A DNA stretch of 64,000 bases, taken from the NCBI GenBank assembly GCA_020723765.1, contig DYIF01000001.1, positions 71,127 to 135,126 on the forward strand, in the 5' to 3' direction. The notes below the pieces were generated by a model. That model was not told the DNA's origin. It did no database searches and saw only the letters and a program-made list of their open reading frames with translations. Source of the stretch: Elusimicrobium minutum (lineage in GTDB: Bacteria > Elusimicrobiota > Elusimicrobia > Elusimicrobiales > UBA9959). This document shows positions 35,756 to 45,300 of the stretch, piece by piece. A program made the translations under genes and the position numbers. Each line of letters opens with the position of its first letter. Position 1 is the first letter of the stretch.

Positions 35756-36508
35756 AGATTCGGATTTGGGAAAAAACAGCGCGGAGGAATCCACTTCCGC
35801 CAAAAAAACGGCTTTATTCGCTATTTTTTTTAGCGCTTCTTTTTCTTTGCTAAAATTCATAACGCATCTCAAAATTTTCAACAAAGCTTCTTTTTTTCTT
35901 ATCCCGATCTCGCGATTATCGGTATGTTTTTTAATAAAAAATATCTTTTTAAGTTTAGATTTTAAATTTTTCCCTTCGTTTTTCATCTCACCCCAGAAAG
36001 GCGTAGAAAAAGCGAAAAACTTTCCGCCAAGCATTCTCAATGCAACCAACTCGTCGCTTAAAATATTAAATTTTGAAAATATTTTGGCTACGGTAGTCTT
36101 ACCCGCTCCGCTTTTCCCGATAAAAATAAAAGCTTTATCTTTATAATTAAAACCGGAAGAATGGATGAGAAACCCGTCTCCGCAGTTAAGAAGATAAGAA
36201 ACATAAACCCTTAAAAAACTATCGAATGAATAGATGTCAGGTTTTATTAAAAGTTTTTTTGATTTTTTATCCGCTTTAAAAAGGAAATCTTTTCTAACGA
36301 TAGTCAAAAAATTTTTTTCTTCCATATCCACTCCGTCTTTTAACTTAAAGACATCGTTAGAAAAACATACTTTTACAAAATTCCCTTCGGAAAATGAAGA
36401 AAAAAAAGGCTTATATCTTTCTTTAAACCTCTCGGCGAAATCCGAAGGAAAAGAATCGAACGAAAAACTAAACTTTAATTCGGCTATATTCAGCGTTATT
36501 TTTCTCAT
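35717..36508 (-). CDS. HprK/PEPCK-like P-loop protein
   Basis: The 263-residue protein carries Walker A GKSGAGKTT (131-139), preceded by LIHSSGF and followed by SDELVALR (151-158), the layout of HPr kinase and its relatives that act in peptide or polysaccharide clusters. True HPr kinase has a P-loop plus an HPr-binding signature, which I do not see, and no HPr gene is near. It is the last gene of the polysaccharide run, overlapping the phosphoesterase by four bases. The substrate is unknown. Confidence 0.65.
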   Translation of the reverse strand: MRKITLNIAELKFSFSFDSFPSDFAERFKERYKPFFSSFSEGNFVKVCFSNDVFKLKDGVDMEEKNFLTIVRKDFLFKADKKSKKLLIKPDIYSFDSFLRVYVSYLLNCGDGFLIHSSGFNYKDKAFIFIGKSGAGKTTVAKIFSKFNILSDELVALRMLGGKFFAFSTPFWGEMKNEGKNLKSKLKKIFFIKKHTDNREIGIRKKEALLKILRCVMNFSKEKEALKKIANKAVFLAEVDSSALFFPKSESLIDYFRVKSYIK

Positions 36509-37569
36509 CGCCCGGCTATATTTAATACTATTATTTCAGAATTTGAAAAAAATCTAAGCGGCGGTCCCCATGTTCCGGCTCCTTTCGAAACATAAAAAAA
36601 GGAATTTTTATTTCTATGTTCGCCGCAAAAATAAGGATAAGCCATTTTGGTAAATATATGAAAAGGGAATATCTGTCCGCAATGGGTGTGTCCGCTCAAC
36701 ATTAAAAGGTCGAATTTATCGGAAATCTCTTTGAAATAAAGGGGTTGATGAGAAACCAATATGTTTAAAAAACCTTTTTTATATTCTTTTGAAACGATAT
36801 TAACGACATCCTGTTCGGTTAAAGACTCGGTCTTAACGTCGGATATGCCTATTATGTTTAATCTATCGAAAACGAAAGACGAATCTTTAACCGAAATTAA
36901 TCTCAATTTCTCCGCTATCGCTTTGCTTTTATCAAATCCGTAATAATACTCGTGATTTCCGAAAACGAATATTACGGGGAAAGAAAGCGCCTTTATTTTT
37001 TCCACATATTCGTTAATTTTAAACCCGGGATCTAAAAGATCTCCGCCTATTATAAGGATATCGGGTTTTATCTTTAAAATTTCATCGAGTATTTTCGAAA
37101 ACGTTTTATATTTGAAAGAAAAATCCAGATGAATATCGGACATAAAAACCAATTTGTAATTTCTATTCAAGCCGTTTTCTTTATAATCCAGCGATTTAAA
37201 ATTCGGAATTTTTAAAGCGTTATAAAAAGAAACAAAAAGCGAAACCGCAGACGAAAAAATAACGAATATGAAAATTTTTTTAAATTCGATATTTAAAAAA
37301 GAAAGAAGGTAACCCGCCGAAATGAAAAAAGAGAGCATCAAAACATAACCCATCCATATAAAAGAAATAACATACGCCGTCTCGTATAATGAGCCCTCCA
37401 ATTTTCTTCTTAAAAAAAGAGTAAGGATTGAAAATAAAGCCAAGGATAGGAATAATTTATTTGAATAATTTTTAAAATAGCCGGCTTTGGAAAAGAAATT
37501 GGATATGTAAATATGGAGATAGACGTAAGCCGCGGATATTAACAAGAAAAAAAAAGCGAATTTTTTCAT
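36505..37569 (-). CDS. Membrane-anchored metallophosphoesterase (YkuE-like)
   Basis: Residues 1-115 contain four membrane segments. The calcineurin-like domain follows with all metal-binding motifs: SDIHLD, GGDLLDPG, GNHEYYYG and SGHTHCGQ. YkuE-type enzymes hydrolyse phosphoesters outside or at the membrane, and some act on UDP-sugars or lipid-linked phosphates. The 354-residue length is typical. It overlaps both neighbours by four bases, so it probably belongs to the polysaccharide operon. Confidence 0.85.
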   Translation of the reverse strand: MKKFAFFFLLISAAYVYLHIYISNFFSKAGYFKNYSNKLFLSLALFSILTLFLRRKLEGSLYETAYVISFIWMGYVLMLSFFISAGYLLSFLNIEFKKIFIFVIFSSAVSLFVSFYNALKIPNFKSLDYKENGLNRNYKLVFMSDIHLDFSFKYKTFSKILDEILKIKPDILIIGGDLLDPGFKINEYVEKIKALSFPVIFVFGNHEYYYGFDKSKAIAEKLRLISVKDSSFVFDRLNIIGISDVKTESLTEQDVVNIVSKEYKKGFLNILVSHQPLYFKEISDKFDLLMLSGHTHCGQIFPFHIFTKMAYPYFCGEHRNKNSFFYVSKGAGTWGPPLRFFSNSEIIVLNIAGR

Positions 37570-38630
37570 ACGAATATTCTATCAAACGACTTTAGAATCC
37601 TATCTATCTCCGCCTCGGTAAGCGAAGGATATATGGGAACGGATACGAAATTATGGTACATATAATCGGAAACATCAAAAACATCGGAATTTTTATAATA
37701 GAAATTTACCGGCTTTCCGATATCCGAAGCTTCTATGCCAAAATCTCTAAATTTTTTAATTATCGTATTTTTATCGTAACCGGTTAATTCTATTAAATAT
37801 CTGTAAAATATCGGAGACTTCTTTTTATCGTATTCAAAAAACACGCTAATCCCTCTTTTTTTACTAAGTTTCTCCGAATAAATTCGAGCTATATTTATTC
37901 TTTTTTCAATAAATTTTTCCATATAATCCAATTGTTTTAAACCGAAAAATGCCTGAGCCTCGGTCATTTTAAAAGAAAACCTTAATTTGAAATCTTTTTT
38001 CTTATCGTAATCCACTAAATCCTTAAAATAGCGGTACGATTTTTTATCGTTTACCGATATCATCCCCCCCTCGCCCAAAGTAGTTATCACCTTTGTGGCG
38101 TAAAAAGAACAAACGGCAAAATCTCCAAAAGAACCTAAAGGTTTCGAGTTTATTTCCGCTCCCAAAGACTGGGCTATATCTTCGATAAGAAAAACACCCA
38201 TTTTTTTAAATTTAAAAACGACATCCGAGGGATAGCCGAACATATAAGGCAAAACGGCGATTTTTATTTTATACTTCGAAATAAGAGTTTTGGCCCTTTC
38301 AAAGTCGTATGAAAAATCTTTTTTATCCACATCGCATATAATCGGCTTAAACCCGGCCATTAAAACCGCGTTTAAAACCGCAACGCAGGTAAGCGAAGGG
38401 ATCAAAACGAAATCTCCGAAAGTTCCTTTTTCTTTTAAATAATAAAGGGCGAGAAACAAAGCGTTAGTTCCCGAATTGACCGCCACCGAATATTTTTTGT
38501 TTATCAATTTGGAAAATTTTTCCTCAAATTTTTCAACTCCTTCGTAAGAAGAAAGCATGCGATTTGAGGACAAAGTTTTTACAAAATCGAAATCCTTTGG
38601 CGTTAAAAAAGGTTTTGAATGCCTTATCAT
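37566..38630 (-). CDS. DegT/DnrJ/EryC1/StrS sugar aminotransferase
   Basis: These PLP enzymes aminate keto-sugar nucleotides for unusual amino sugars in surface glycans. NSGTNALFLAL (52-62), EDIAQSLGAE (150-159) and PLP lysine K180 in FYATK, followed by GEGGM, are visible. The 354-residue length fits. It overlaps the WbqC-like gene by four bases; the pair is common in O-antigen clusters. The matching dehydratase or epimerase is not in the window. Confidence 0.9.
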   Translation of the reverse strand: MIRHSKPFLTPKDFDFVKTLSSNRMLSSYEGVEKFEEKFSKLINKKYSVAVNSGTNALFLALYYLKEKGTFGDFVLIPSLTCVAVLNAVLMAGFKPIICDVDKKDFSYDFERAKTLISKYKIKIAVLPYMFGYPSDVVFKFKKMGVFLIEDIAQSLGAEINSKPLGSFGDFAVCSFYATKVITTLGEGGMISVNDKKSYRYFKDLVDYDKKKDFKLRFSFKMTEAQAFFGLKQLDYMEKFIEKRINIARIYSEKLSKKRGISVFFEYDKKKSPIFYRYLIELTGYDKNTIIKKFRDFGIEASDIGKPVNFYYKNSDVFDVSDYMYHNFVSVPIYPSLTEAEIDRILKSFDRIFV

Positions 38631-39301
38631 AAACTTAAAAGCTCCCTTGTTTTTCGGGGTCCGAGGTTAAACAACATATCCAATATGGATAAATTTTCCA
38701 CAAACTCTCCCCATAACTGGTCGTATTTTAAAGGTTTATAATTTAGATATGTCAGTTTTATTTTATTAAGTTTAAAAAGATTTTCATCCAGATAATCTTT
38801 TCCGCCGTCTCCGGATAGATATTCGTCGGCTTTAACCATTTCGCATATTTTAACAAGACGCTCGGTTTTAGACAAATTTATGTTCAACGACGACGAAACT
38901 TCCGTTCTTTTTTCTATATCCATATATTTTAAAATCATTTTAACGCACTCTATATTTAAATCGGACAAATATTCGTAATCTTTTCCAAAAAAATATTCAA
39001 TATAACCGAAAAGATCTTCGAAATACGGAGATTTGGAATATGCCGACTTTATTGAATTGAGATGTTTCCTTTTCCACAAATTATCCGATATCTTAACTTC
39101 ATTTATTTTATCCCCGAATTTAAAACTAACCGGAACCGTAAGCCATATAAGCCCGTTGGCGCCTTTTATCCTGTTTCTGTTTTGCCATTCGTTCTTTTTA
39201 AACTGAGCGTCGTCTAAAAAAACAAAAATATCGCTTTTAATAATTTTATAAATATACCCTATATAGGGCATATACTGAGGCTGATGGATAGAGGCTATCA
39301 T
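38627..39301 (-). CDS. WbqC-like family protein
   Basis: The 224-residue protein begins with the family hallmark IHQPQYMPYIGYIYKI and continues FVFLDDAQFKKNEWQNRNRI and WLTVPV. WbqC-like proteins occur in O-antigen and glycan clusters beside aminotransferases, and are thought to modify the amino sugar, though the chemistry is not well defined. There is no clear ribosome site. It lies 36 bases after the upstream glycosyltransferase. Confidence 0.85.
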   Translation of the reverse strand: MIASIHQPQYMPYIGYIYKIIKSDIFVFLDDAQFKKNEWQNRNRIKGANGLIWLTVPVSFKFGDKINEVKISDNLWKRKHLNSIKSAYSKSPYFEDLFGYIEYFFGKDYEYLSDLNIECVKMILKYMDIEKRTEVSSSLNINLSKTERLVKICEMVKADEYLSGDGGKDYLDENLFKLNKIKLTYLNYKPLKYDQLWGEFVENLSILDMLFNLGPRKTRELLSL

Positions 39302-39337
39302 AATAATAGTTTATAAATTTTAAATGTTTTATTAAAT

Positions 39338-40489
39338 CTATGCGCCCATATAAAGCTTTTTATAAAGCAGGTATTCCCTTTCGAAACTATAATACTTAAA
39401 TCCGTTTTCTTCCCTATTAACAAGCTCAAAAGACTTTTGGCCCATATTTTTTCTTAAATCTTCGTTTTTAAAAAGCTCGTAAATTTTCATCGCCAATTCA
39501 AGCGAATTTTTAGGCTCGACAAGATAACCGTTATAGGCGTCCGTTATCAAGTCTTTTAAACCGCATACGGAAGACGCTATTATCGGCTTTGAAAGTATTT
39601 CGGCCATAACGACTGTTCTTCCCATACCTTCGTTTAATGAAGGCTGGACGTAGATATCCATAACGTTTATTAAATCGTATACGTCTTCCCTATATCCGGC
39701 AAATATTATATGTTCTTTAACCTTATCCTCATCGGCTATTTTTTTTAAATAATCTTTTTGAGAACCGTCCCCTACTATTAAGAAAATCGGAAAATCTTTT
39801 ATGTTTTTTATTTTTAAAATTTCGTTTAGATATTTTACGCTTCTTATAAGATAGTCTATTCCCTTTATCGGCTCCAATCTGGCTACGCTTCCGACAACGA
39901 TTTTTTCTTTAGGTATTTTAAACTCCTCTCTTATATCTTTCCCGCTAAGTTTTTGAAAATAATCGACTCCGCTTGGTATTATATGCCATTTTTTTTCTTT
40001 TCCTATACCGTATTTTAAGGTTTCCATTTTTTCATTTTCGGTTAAAGCGACCAAAAAATCCGTTATAAAAGAAGTTAAAAACTCTAAGATTATAAAAAAA
40101 TAAGTCTTTGGTTTAGAAAAATAACCGTAAAAAATATGGCCGTGAGGAACGTGTATAATTTTAGTATTTTTATTGGCTAAAAGTTTGTAAAAAAAACCCG
40201 CCCATCTTCCTATTATGCCGGCTTTCGAGGTATGAGTATTTATCACATCGGGTTTTTCTCTAAAGAGTATTTTGATTATTTTCAAAAAAGCCTTAATATC
40301 GTCCAATACTCCTATTTCCCTTTTTAATTCTTTTAAATAATAATATTTAAAATCAAATTGTTTAACCTTATCCCCGCCGTAAACCAGTATCACATCGAAA
40401 CCGTCTTCTTTTAGCTTACGGCATAAATCGATTAAATTTTCGGAAGACCCTCCGAAATTAAGCCTTGTTATTATTTGAACTATTTTCAT
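39338..40489 (-). CDS. GT4 glycosyltransferase
   Basis: GT-B fold, family 4: N-terminal NFGGSSENLIDLC, C-terminal VARLEPIKGIDYLI and the E-x7-E motif EGMGRTVVMAE in VQPSLNEGMGR. I place the start at ATG 40489 (383 residues); the reading that starts at 40501 uses a TTG. It overlaps the preceding GT9 gene by 32 bases. It transfers a sugar from a nucleotide donor to the growing glycan; donor and acceptor are unknown. Confidence 0.85.
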   Translation of the reverse strand: MKIVQIITRLNFGGSSENLIDLCRKLKEDGFDVILVYGGDKVKQFDFKYYYLKELKREIGVLDDIKAFLKIIKILFREKPDVINTHTSKAGIIGRWAGFFYKLLANKNTKIIHVPHGHIFYGYFSKPKTYFFIILEFLTSFITDFLVALTENEKMETLKYGIGKEKKWHIIPSGVDYFQKLSGKDIREEFKIPKEKIVVGSVARLEPIKGIDYLIRSVKYLNEILKIKNIKDFPIFLIVGDGSQKDYLKKIADEDKVKEHIIFAGYREDVYDLINVMDIYVQPSLNEGMGRTVVMAEILSKPIIASSVCGLKDLITDAYNGYLVEPKNSLELAMKIYELFKNEDLRKNMGQKSFELVNREENGFKYYSFEREYLLYKKLYMGA

Positions 40490-41477
40490 AATTTTTTTCA
40501 AATTCTCTCAAAACATTTTCGACATTTATGCCTCTCATGCAAACCATATTATTTTCTTTTCTATTCGGACAAGAGTAGTAATCGCAAGGCCAACATTCGA
40601 CTTTATTATAAACAAATTTAAAAAAATCTCTGTTAAAAAACGGAACCGTTTTTCGAGGATCCGAAGGACCGCTTATTATAACCGAAGGAATTTTAAATAT
40701 TGAAGCTATATGCATAGCGGCGGAGTCCACCGATATCAAAAAATCGCATTTTTTTAAAGCGGATATCCATTCCTCCTGTGAAAGATCTTCCAAAAAAATC
40801 AAATTATCTTTTTTGGCTTCTTCATATATTTCTTTTACGTAATAATAATTTTTTTTATCCGAAAAAACGAGAAACAGAAATTCATCTTTCAAACCGACAA
40901 GTCTTACGAGATCCATCCATTTTTCCTTATCCCATCTTTTAGTCAACGTATTCCCGGACGGAACCATCCCAATTATCTTTTTGTATTTAAATTTAGATAA
41001 AGTTTTTTTAATTTTATTCTCCGCCTCTACTTTAAACCATAAAATATTTTCGAAACTTTCCTTGAACACTCCTATTTTTCGAAACAAGTCTTCATATCTT
41101 TCGTAGTAGTTTTCCATCTTAAAATCCGCCGAAAAAACACAAGCCTCATTATTTTCATTTATAAATCTTATAGTTAAACCGTATAAAAACTTTGAAAAAA
41201 ATCTCGAAGAGGGATATGTGTTAATTAAAAAATCGTATTTATTTCTCAGATTTAAAATTGTTTTCAAATTATGAAAAGAAAAAAGATTTATATGATTATT
41301 ATTTGATTTCAGATAAAAAACATTATCGGCATAAGGACAGGTTTTGGCATACTCGTAGCTTCTATCGCTAACCAAAAGAGTTATCTCGCATTTTTTTTGT
41401 TTTTTTAATAAATAAATCCAGGGCACAAGCGCTATAAAATCTCCTATACCCGCGGTATTAAATATTAAAATTTTCAT
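40458..41477 (-). CDS. GT9 heptosyltransferase-like glycosyltransferase
   Basis: The 339-residue protein starts with the GT9 motif FNTAGIGDFIALVPWIYLL and has GMVPSGNTLTKRW, VDSAAMHIASI and a Cys-rich end (CWPCDYYSCP). GT9 enzymes add heptose or related sugars to LPS cores. It overlaps both neighbours. Confidence 0.87.
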   Translation of the reverse strand: MKILIFNTAGIGDFIALVPWIYLLKKQKKCEITLLVSDRSYEYAKTCPYADNVFYLKSNNNHINLFSFHNLKTILNLRNKYDFLINTYPSSRFFSKFLYGLTIRFINENNEACVFSADFKMENYYERYEDLFRKIGVFKESFENILWFKVEAENKIKKTLSKFKYKKIIGMVPSGNTLTKRWDKEKWMDLVRLVGLKDEFLFLVFSDKKNYYYVKEIYEEAKKDNLIFLEDLSQEEWISALKKCDFLISVDSAAMHIASIFKIPSVIISGPSDPRKTVPFFNRDFFKFVYNKVECWPCDYYSCPNRKENNMVCMRGINVENVLREFEKNYENSSNNNKA

Positions 41478-42529
41478 AAGCCGTTTAAAACATCCGAAAC
41501 ATCTTTTAAAAAATTCGATATTTGGTAATTCGAAATATCGAAAGTTTTCTTTTCCACCTCGGCCATTAAAACCTCTTCTATTTTCTTAGAAAGCTTTAAT
41601 ATATCCGCAGGATCGAAATAATCGGCGTTATCTCCTAATACTTCCCTAAAAACCGGGATATCCGAAACCAAAACTTTCAAACCGCATTTTAGGGCTTCCA
41701 AAGGAGGATACCCAAACCCCTCATAAAGAGAAGGGAAAACAAAAAGAGAAGAATTCGAGTACAAACAAGAAAGCTCGGTATCGTCGGCTTGGGGGATTAC
41801 GAAAGCATTCGGATAATCTTTAAAAGAATCTTTAAATCCTACAAGAACAAGTTTATATTCGCTTCTCAATTTAAAAGGAAGATTTAGATAAGCATCATAA
41901 AGAGTTTTTATGTTTTTATGAGGATTGTTATTCCCGACATAAAGTATATATTTAAAATTTATATTCATTTTTTTTAAAATCTCGTAAGATTCGGTTTTAT
42001 CCATCTTTCTTATACTCTCGTCTATAGAAAGCCTTATAACTTTAATCTTTTTTTCATCCATATTAAAAAAAGAAACCATATCTTTTTTTGTCGAGTATGA
42101 GGATGTTATTATCGCATCGGCTTTAGCCGTAAAAAATCTTATAAAATTTTTTAAATAAATTTTATTTTTTAAATTTTTTTTATACGGTTCGAGTTTTAAA
42201 TAAATAATATCGAAAATAGAAGTTATAACCGGAATATCGCAAAATACCGGATACTTATAATAAGGAGAAAAATAAATATCGGCTTTTGTTTCTTTGATTA
42301 TCTTCCTTACATAAAACTGCTCGGAAATTATTGGAAGAGAATCTTTTATTAAATATTTTTTAAAATCTTTTAATGTGGGATTGTCCAGATCCGTTTTAGA
42401 ATCGCATATCAAAACGAAATCAAAGCCATTAAAATAATTTTTATTTTTTAAAATATTTAAAACAAACCTTCCTATTCCGGTATATTTATTTTTTTCGAGC
42501 TCCCTGGCGTCAAAGATTATTTTTTTCAT
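41474..42529 (-). CDS. GT4 glycosyltransferase, mannosyltransferase-like
   Basis: The 351-residue protein begins FDARELEKNKYTGIGRFV, the start typical of WbdA/MtfB-type mannosyltransferases, with YVGNNNPHKNIKTL and PSLYEGFGYPPLEALKCG (E-x7-E). GGAG precedes the ATG, which lies 20 bases inside the upstream GT2 gene. Confidence 0.87.
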   Translation of the reverse strand: MKKIIFDARELEKNKYTGIGRFVLNILKNKNYFNGFDFVLICDSKTDLDNPTLKDFKKYLIKDSLPIISEQFYVRKIIKETKADIYFSPYYKYPVFCDIPVITSIFDIIYLKLEPYKKNLKNKIYLKNFIRFFTAKADAIITSSYSTKKDMVSFFNMDEKKIKVIRLSIDESIRKMDKTESYEILKKMNINFKYILYVGNNNPHKNIKTLYDAYLNLPFKLRSEYKLVLVGFKDSFKDYPNAFVIPQADDTELSCLYSNSSLFVFPSLYEGFGYPPLEALKCGLKVLVSDIPVFREVLGDNADYFDPADILKLSKKIEEVLMAEVEKKTFDISNYQISNFLKDVSDVLNGL

Positions 42530-43277
42530 ATATCTCCAGAAATTTTAAATAAGAAAACATAACGGTTAAAGCGCTCGATAAACTTATAAAAAAACCCCGC
42601 CATCCGTCCTTAAACCCTTTAAGCCAAAAGTATTTCAAAAGGAAAAAATATAAAGGCCTGGCCGAAAGTTCTTTAACCGATAAGATTAATGAAGGTTTTA
42701 AACCTTTTTTATAATACTCTAAAGCGTATCTGTCCGTATATCTTTTAAACTTTTTCACCCACTCGTTTATGTCGTCGTAAGAATAATGCAACAAATCGTT
42801 TTTCAGATAACCTATCTTATCCGTTTTAAATATGCCGTTGGTATGTATATCATCTTCGAAAATAATGCTGCCTTTTCTAAACAAACGAGGAATATACCCC
42901 GGGTACCAACCGCAAGTTTTAATCCATCTGCCGGAAAAAAAGGTTTTTACAGGCAGATAAAAAATATCCGCTTTATTTTGCGAAAGAACTTCGGATATTT
43001 CCTTTCTTAAATCCTCGCAAACGACCTCATCCGCCTCTATTATTAAAATCCAATCGTTTTCGGCCTTGGATATGCCGAAGTTCCTATCCGGATTGCAAAT
43101 GCCCTTCGGTTCGGTTATAAAAATTTTATCGGTATATCTCTTCGCTATATCTACGGTTTTGTCTTGAGAAGACTGGTCTATAAAGATTATCTCATCGCAC
43201 CATTTTATTCCTTCCAAACATTTTTCTATTTTCTTCTCTTCGTTCCTCGCTATCAAAACGGCGGAAATTTTAATCAT
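42510..43277 (-). CDS. GT2 glycosyltransferase, WaaE/KdtX-like
   Basis: The 255-residue protein shows the GT-A start SAVLIARNEEKKIEKCL, IFIDQSSQDKTVDIA and DRNFGISKAENDWILIIEAD, with the D-x-D replaced by EAD as in the WaaE (beta-glucosyltransferase) group of LPS-core enzymes. A C-terminal hydrophobic helix may attach it to the membrane. Four-base overlap with the GT4 gene upstream. Confidence 0.86.
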   Translation of the reverse strand: MIKISAVLIARNEEKKIEKCLEGIKWCDEIIFIDQSSQDKTVDIAKRYTDKIFITEPKGICNPDRNFGISKAENDWILIIEADEVVCEDLRKEISEVLSQNKADIFYLPVKTFFSGRWIKTCGWYPGYIPRLFRKGSIIFEDDIHTNGIFKTDKIGYLKNDLLHYSYDDINEWVKKFKRYTDRYALEYYKKGLKPSLILSVKELSARPLYFFLLKYFWLKGFKDGWRGFFISLSSALTVMFSYLKFLEIYEKNNL

Positions 43278-44314
43278 AAAAGCTCCCTATAAATTTTGTA
43301 AAGATTATTCATATAAGGATTTATATCGAACCCCTTAGCTTTAGCTAAGGCTTGTTTTGATATCTTTAAATAAAGGTCTTTTTCTTCCAAAAATTTTTCT
43401 ATGGCATTTTTCAAATCTTTTTCGTTAGGTTCGACCAAAAAACCGTCCTCGGCGTTATTAATTATTTCTTTTGCGCCTCCCATATCTGTGGCTATAACCG
43501 GCTTTCCCAAAGCCATCGCCTCTATTATCGTCCTACCGAAAGGCTCCGGCTCAGCCGATGGATTTACTACGATATCCGAAATATCCATATAATCGTAAAC
43601 ATTATTAACATGTCCCGCAAAAAAAACTCTTTCGGATATATTTAAATCCGACGATAATTTTTTCAAATTGTCCATCTCCGCCCCAAATCCGCAAACAAGC
43701 AGCGCGGTTTGAGTATTTTTTAATTCGGCAAAAGCCTTGAAAAGGCTATCGTGTCCTTTCCATTTTTCAAGTCGAGAAAAAACTCCGATAACTTTAAACC
43801 CTTCGCGTATTCCTATTTTTTGTTTTAACAAACTACCGTCCGACTTCGATCGGATATCGTTAAAATCTATAGGGTTATGCATTATTACCGTTTTTTTATC
43901 GGCGTAGCCAAATTTATTTTTTACCGCCTGGCTTACGGCTATTATTCTATCCGAAAACAAAGATATTATCCTTTCTTTCGTCGGGGAAGAGTCCAAAACT
44001 CTATTATGCCACACCGTTTTTTTTCTTAAAAATTTAGACCAAAAAGCCGAGAAAAAGGAGTATCTGGTGCATGCGGAATTAATATGAACTATGTCGGGGT
44101 CATACTCTTTTATTTTTATAAAAAGAGACGAGATTTTTACTATATCCGCTTTAACCCCGATACCCGAAAGCATATTTCTAAAAACTCCGTCGTTTTTTAA
44201 AAAAACTTTAAATTCGTATTCTTTTCTATCTAAATTTTTTAAAACGGTAAAAAGACTTATCTGACCTCCCCCGGGCGGGTTTAACGGCTCGTCTATATAC
44301 AATATCCTTTTCAT
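43274..44314 (-). CDS. GT4 glycosyltransferase
   Basis: GT-B fold of 346 residues: LNPPGGGQISLFTVLK at the start, VFSRLEKWKGHDSLFKA, and the donor-binding block PFGRTIIEAMALGKPVIATD. It overlaps its neighbours by four bases on both sides. Confidence 0.87.
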   Translation of the reverse strand: MKRILYIDEPLNPPGGGQISLFTVLKNLDRKEYEFKVFLKNDGVFRNMLSGIGVKADIVKISSLFIKIKEYDPDIVHINSACTRYSFFSAFWSKFLRKKTVWHNRVLDSSPTKERIISLFSDRIIAVSQAVKNKFGYADKKTVIMHNPIDFNDIRSKSDGSLLKQKIGIREGFKVIGVFSRLEKWKGHDSLFKAFAELKNTQTALLVCGFGAEMDNLKKLSSDLNISERVFFAGHVNNVYDYMDISDIVVNPSAEPEPFGRTIIEAMALGKPVIATDMGGAKEIINNAEDGFLVEPNEKDLKNAIEKFLEEKDLYLKISKQALAKAKGFDINPYMNNLYKIYRELL

Positions 44315-45300
44315 TTTTTATTCTTTAAAAAATAATAAGTTTGAATGACTCTCCCGATATCCAAAAACAAATCGGCTAAAAATTTTAATAACGGGAATAA
44401 AATTAATATAAAAAATCTATAAAAAACATTAAATTTATAAAACCCAAAATATTTAACCATAAAAAAATATTTATAAATTTGATAAAAATACCAAAATGCC
44501 GAAACAAATAAAAACAATTTAAAACCTGCGAATATCCATATTAAAACAAAAATTAAAAATTTAATTGAAACGGAAGTTTTTAAAACATAGTCAAGGTGAA
44601 GTTTGTCTATAAAAACAAGATCTATATCCGCTTTTCCTCTTCTTATGTACCACTTTAAAGCTTTATAAATATTTTTATGAGTGTCGTGCCATACCAACGC
44701 TTTTGGCAAAAACAAAAATCTGTTTCTGCCGTATTTGCTTATTATTTTCAAACACAAGTCGCTATCCTCGGCGCCGAATTTATTTTCTAAATTAAACATT
44801 CCGACATCTTTTATAATATCTTTTCTAAATACGGTATTACAGGTGGCGACCTGAGACAAACTCATATCTTCTCCTTTGGAATCGTTATGCAACCTAAATC
44901 CGCCTCCCGGATGTCCGAGGACTCCCAATGAAAAACTTATCAAATTAGCGTCCTCTTTGGGGAAAACCGCTCCCATAGCGCCAAACTTATCTTGGGGCAA
45001 TTTTTTCGTAATTTCAAAAAACCATTTATCGGTTATCTCCACATCGTCGTCTATAAATATGACCCACTCCCCAAGAGCGGTATTTACTCCGATATTTCTT
45101 TGATTTGAAAAACCCGCATCTTTTAAAGATAATTTAATATGTTTTACGGGATATGGCAAATCCGCCAAATTTTCTCCAGCCTCAACTACTATTATTTCAT
45201 AGTTTTTAAAAGTCTTTAAATTTTTATTAAGAGACTCAACGGCTCTTAAAAGTTTTTCCCTGTTATCCTTTGTTATTATTATTATCGAGTATTTAATCAT
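44311..45300 (-). CDS. GT2 glycosyltransferase with C-terminal membrane helices
   Basis: The N-terminal GT-A domain has SIIIITKDNREKLLRAVESL, SNQRNIGVNTALGEW and the metal motif FIDDDVEI. The last 90 residues are hydrophobic, with two or three membrane helices. I choose ATG 45300 (330 residues), which overlaps the upstream stop as ATGA; an ATG at 45315 would add five residues and has no ribosome site. Confidence 0.85.
   Translation of the reverse strand: MIKYSIIIITKDNREKLLRAVESLNKNLKTFKNYEIIVVEAGENLADLPYPVKHIKLSLKDAGFSNQRNIGVNTALGEWVIFIDDDVEITDKWFFEITKKLPQDKFGAMGAVFPKEDANLISFSLGVLGHPGGGFRLHNDSKGEDMSLSQVATCNTVFRKDIIKDVGMFNLENKFGAEDSDLCLKIISKYGRNRFLFLPKALVWHDTHKNIYKALKWYIRRGKADIDLVFIDKLHLDYVLKTSVSIKFLIFVLIWIFAGFKLFLFVSAFWYFYQIYKYFFMVKYFGFYKFNVFYRFFILILFPLLKFLADLFLDIGRVIQTYYFLKNKK

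Noticed and set aside
38323-38331. TTATCCACA DnaA box
   Set aside because: It is a single match inside the DegT gene with no neighbours, so chance is the likely cause.
40490-40501. TTG start at 40501 for the GT4 gene ending at 39338
   Set aside because: The ATG at 40489 begins the conserved first strand (MKIVQIITRL); the TTG adds only four residues.
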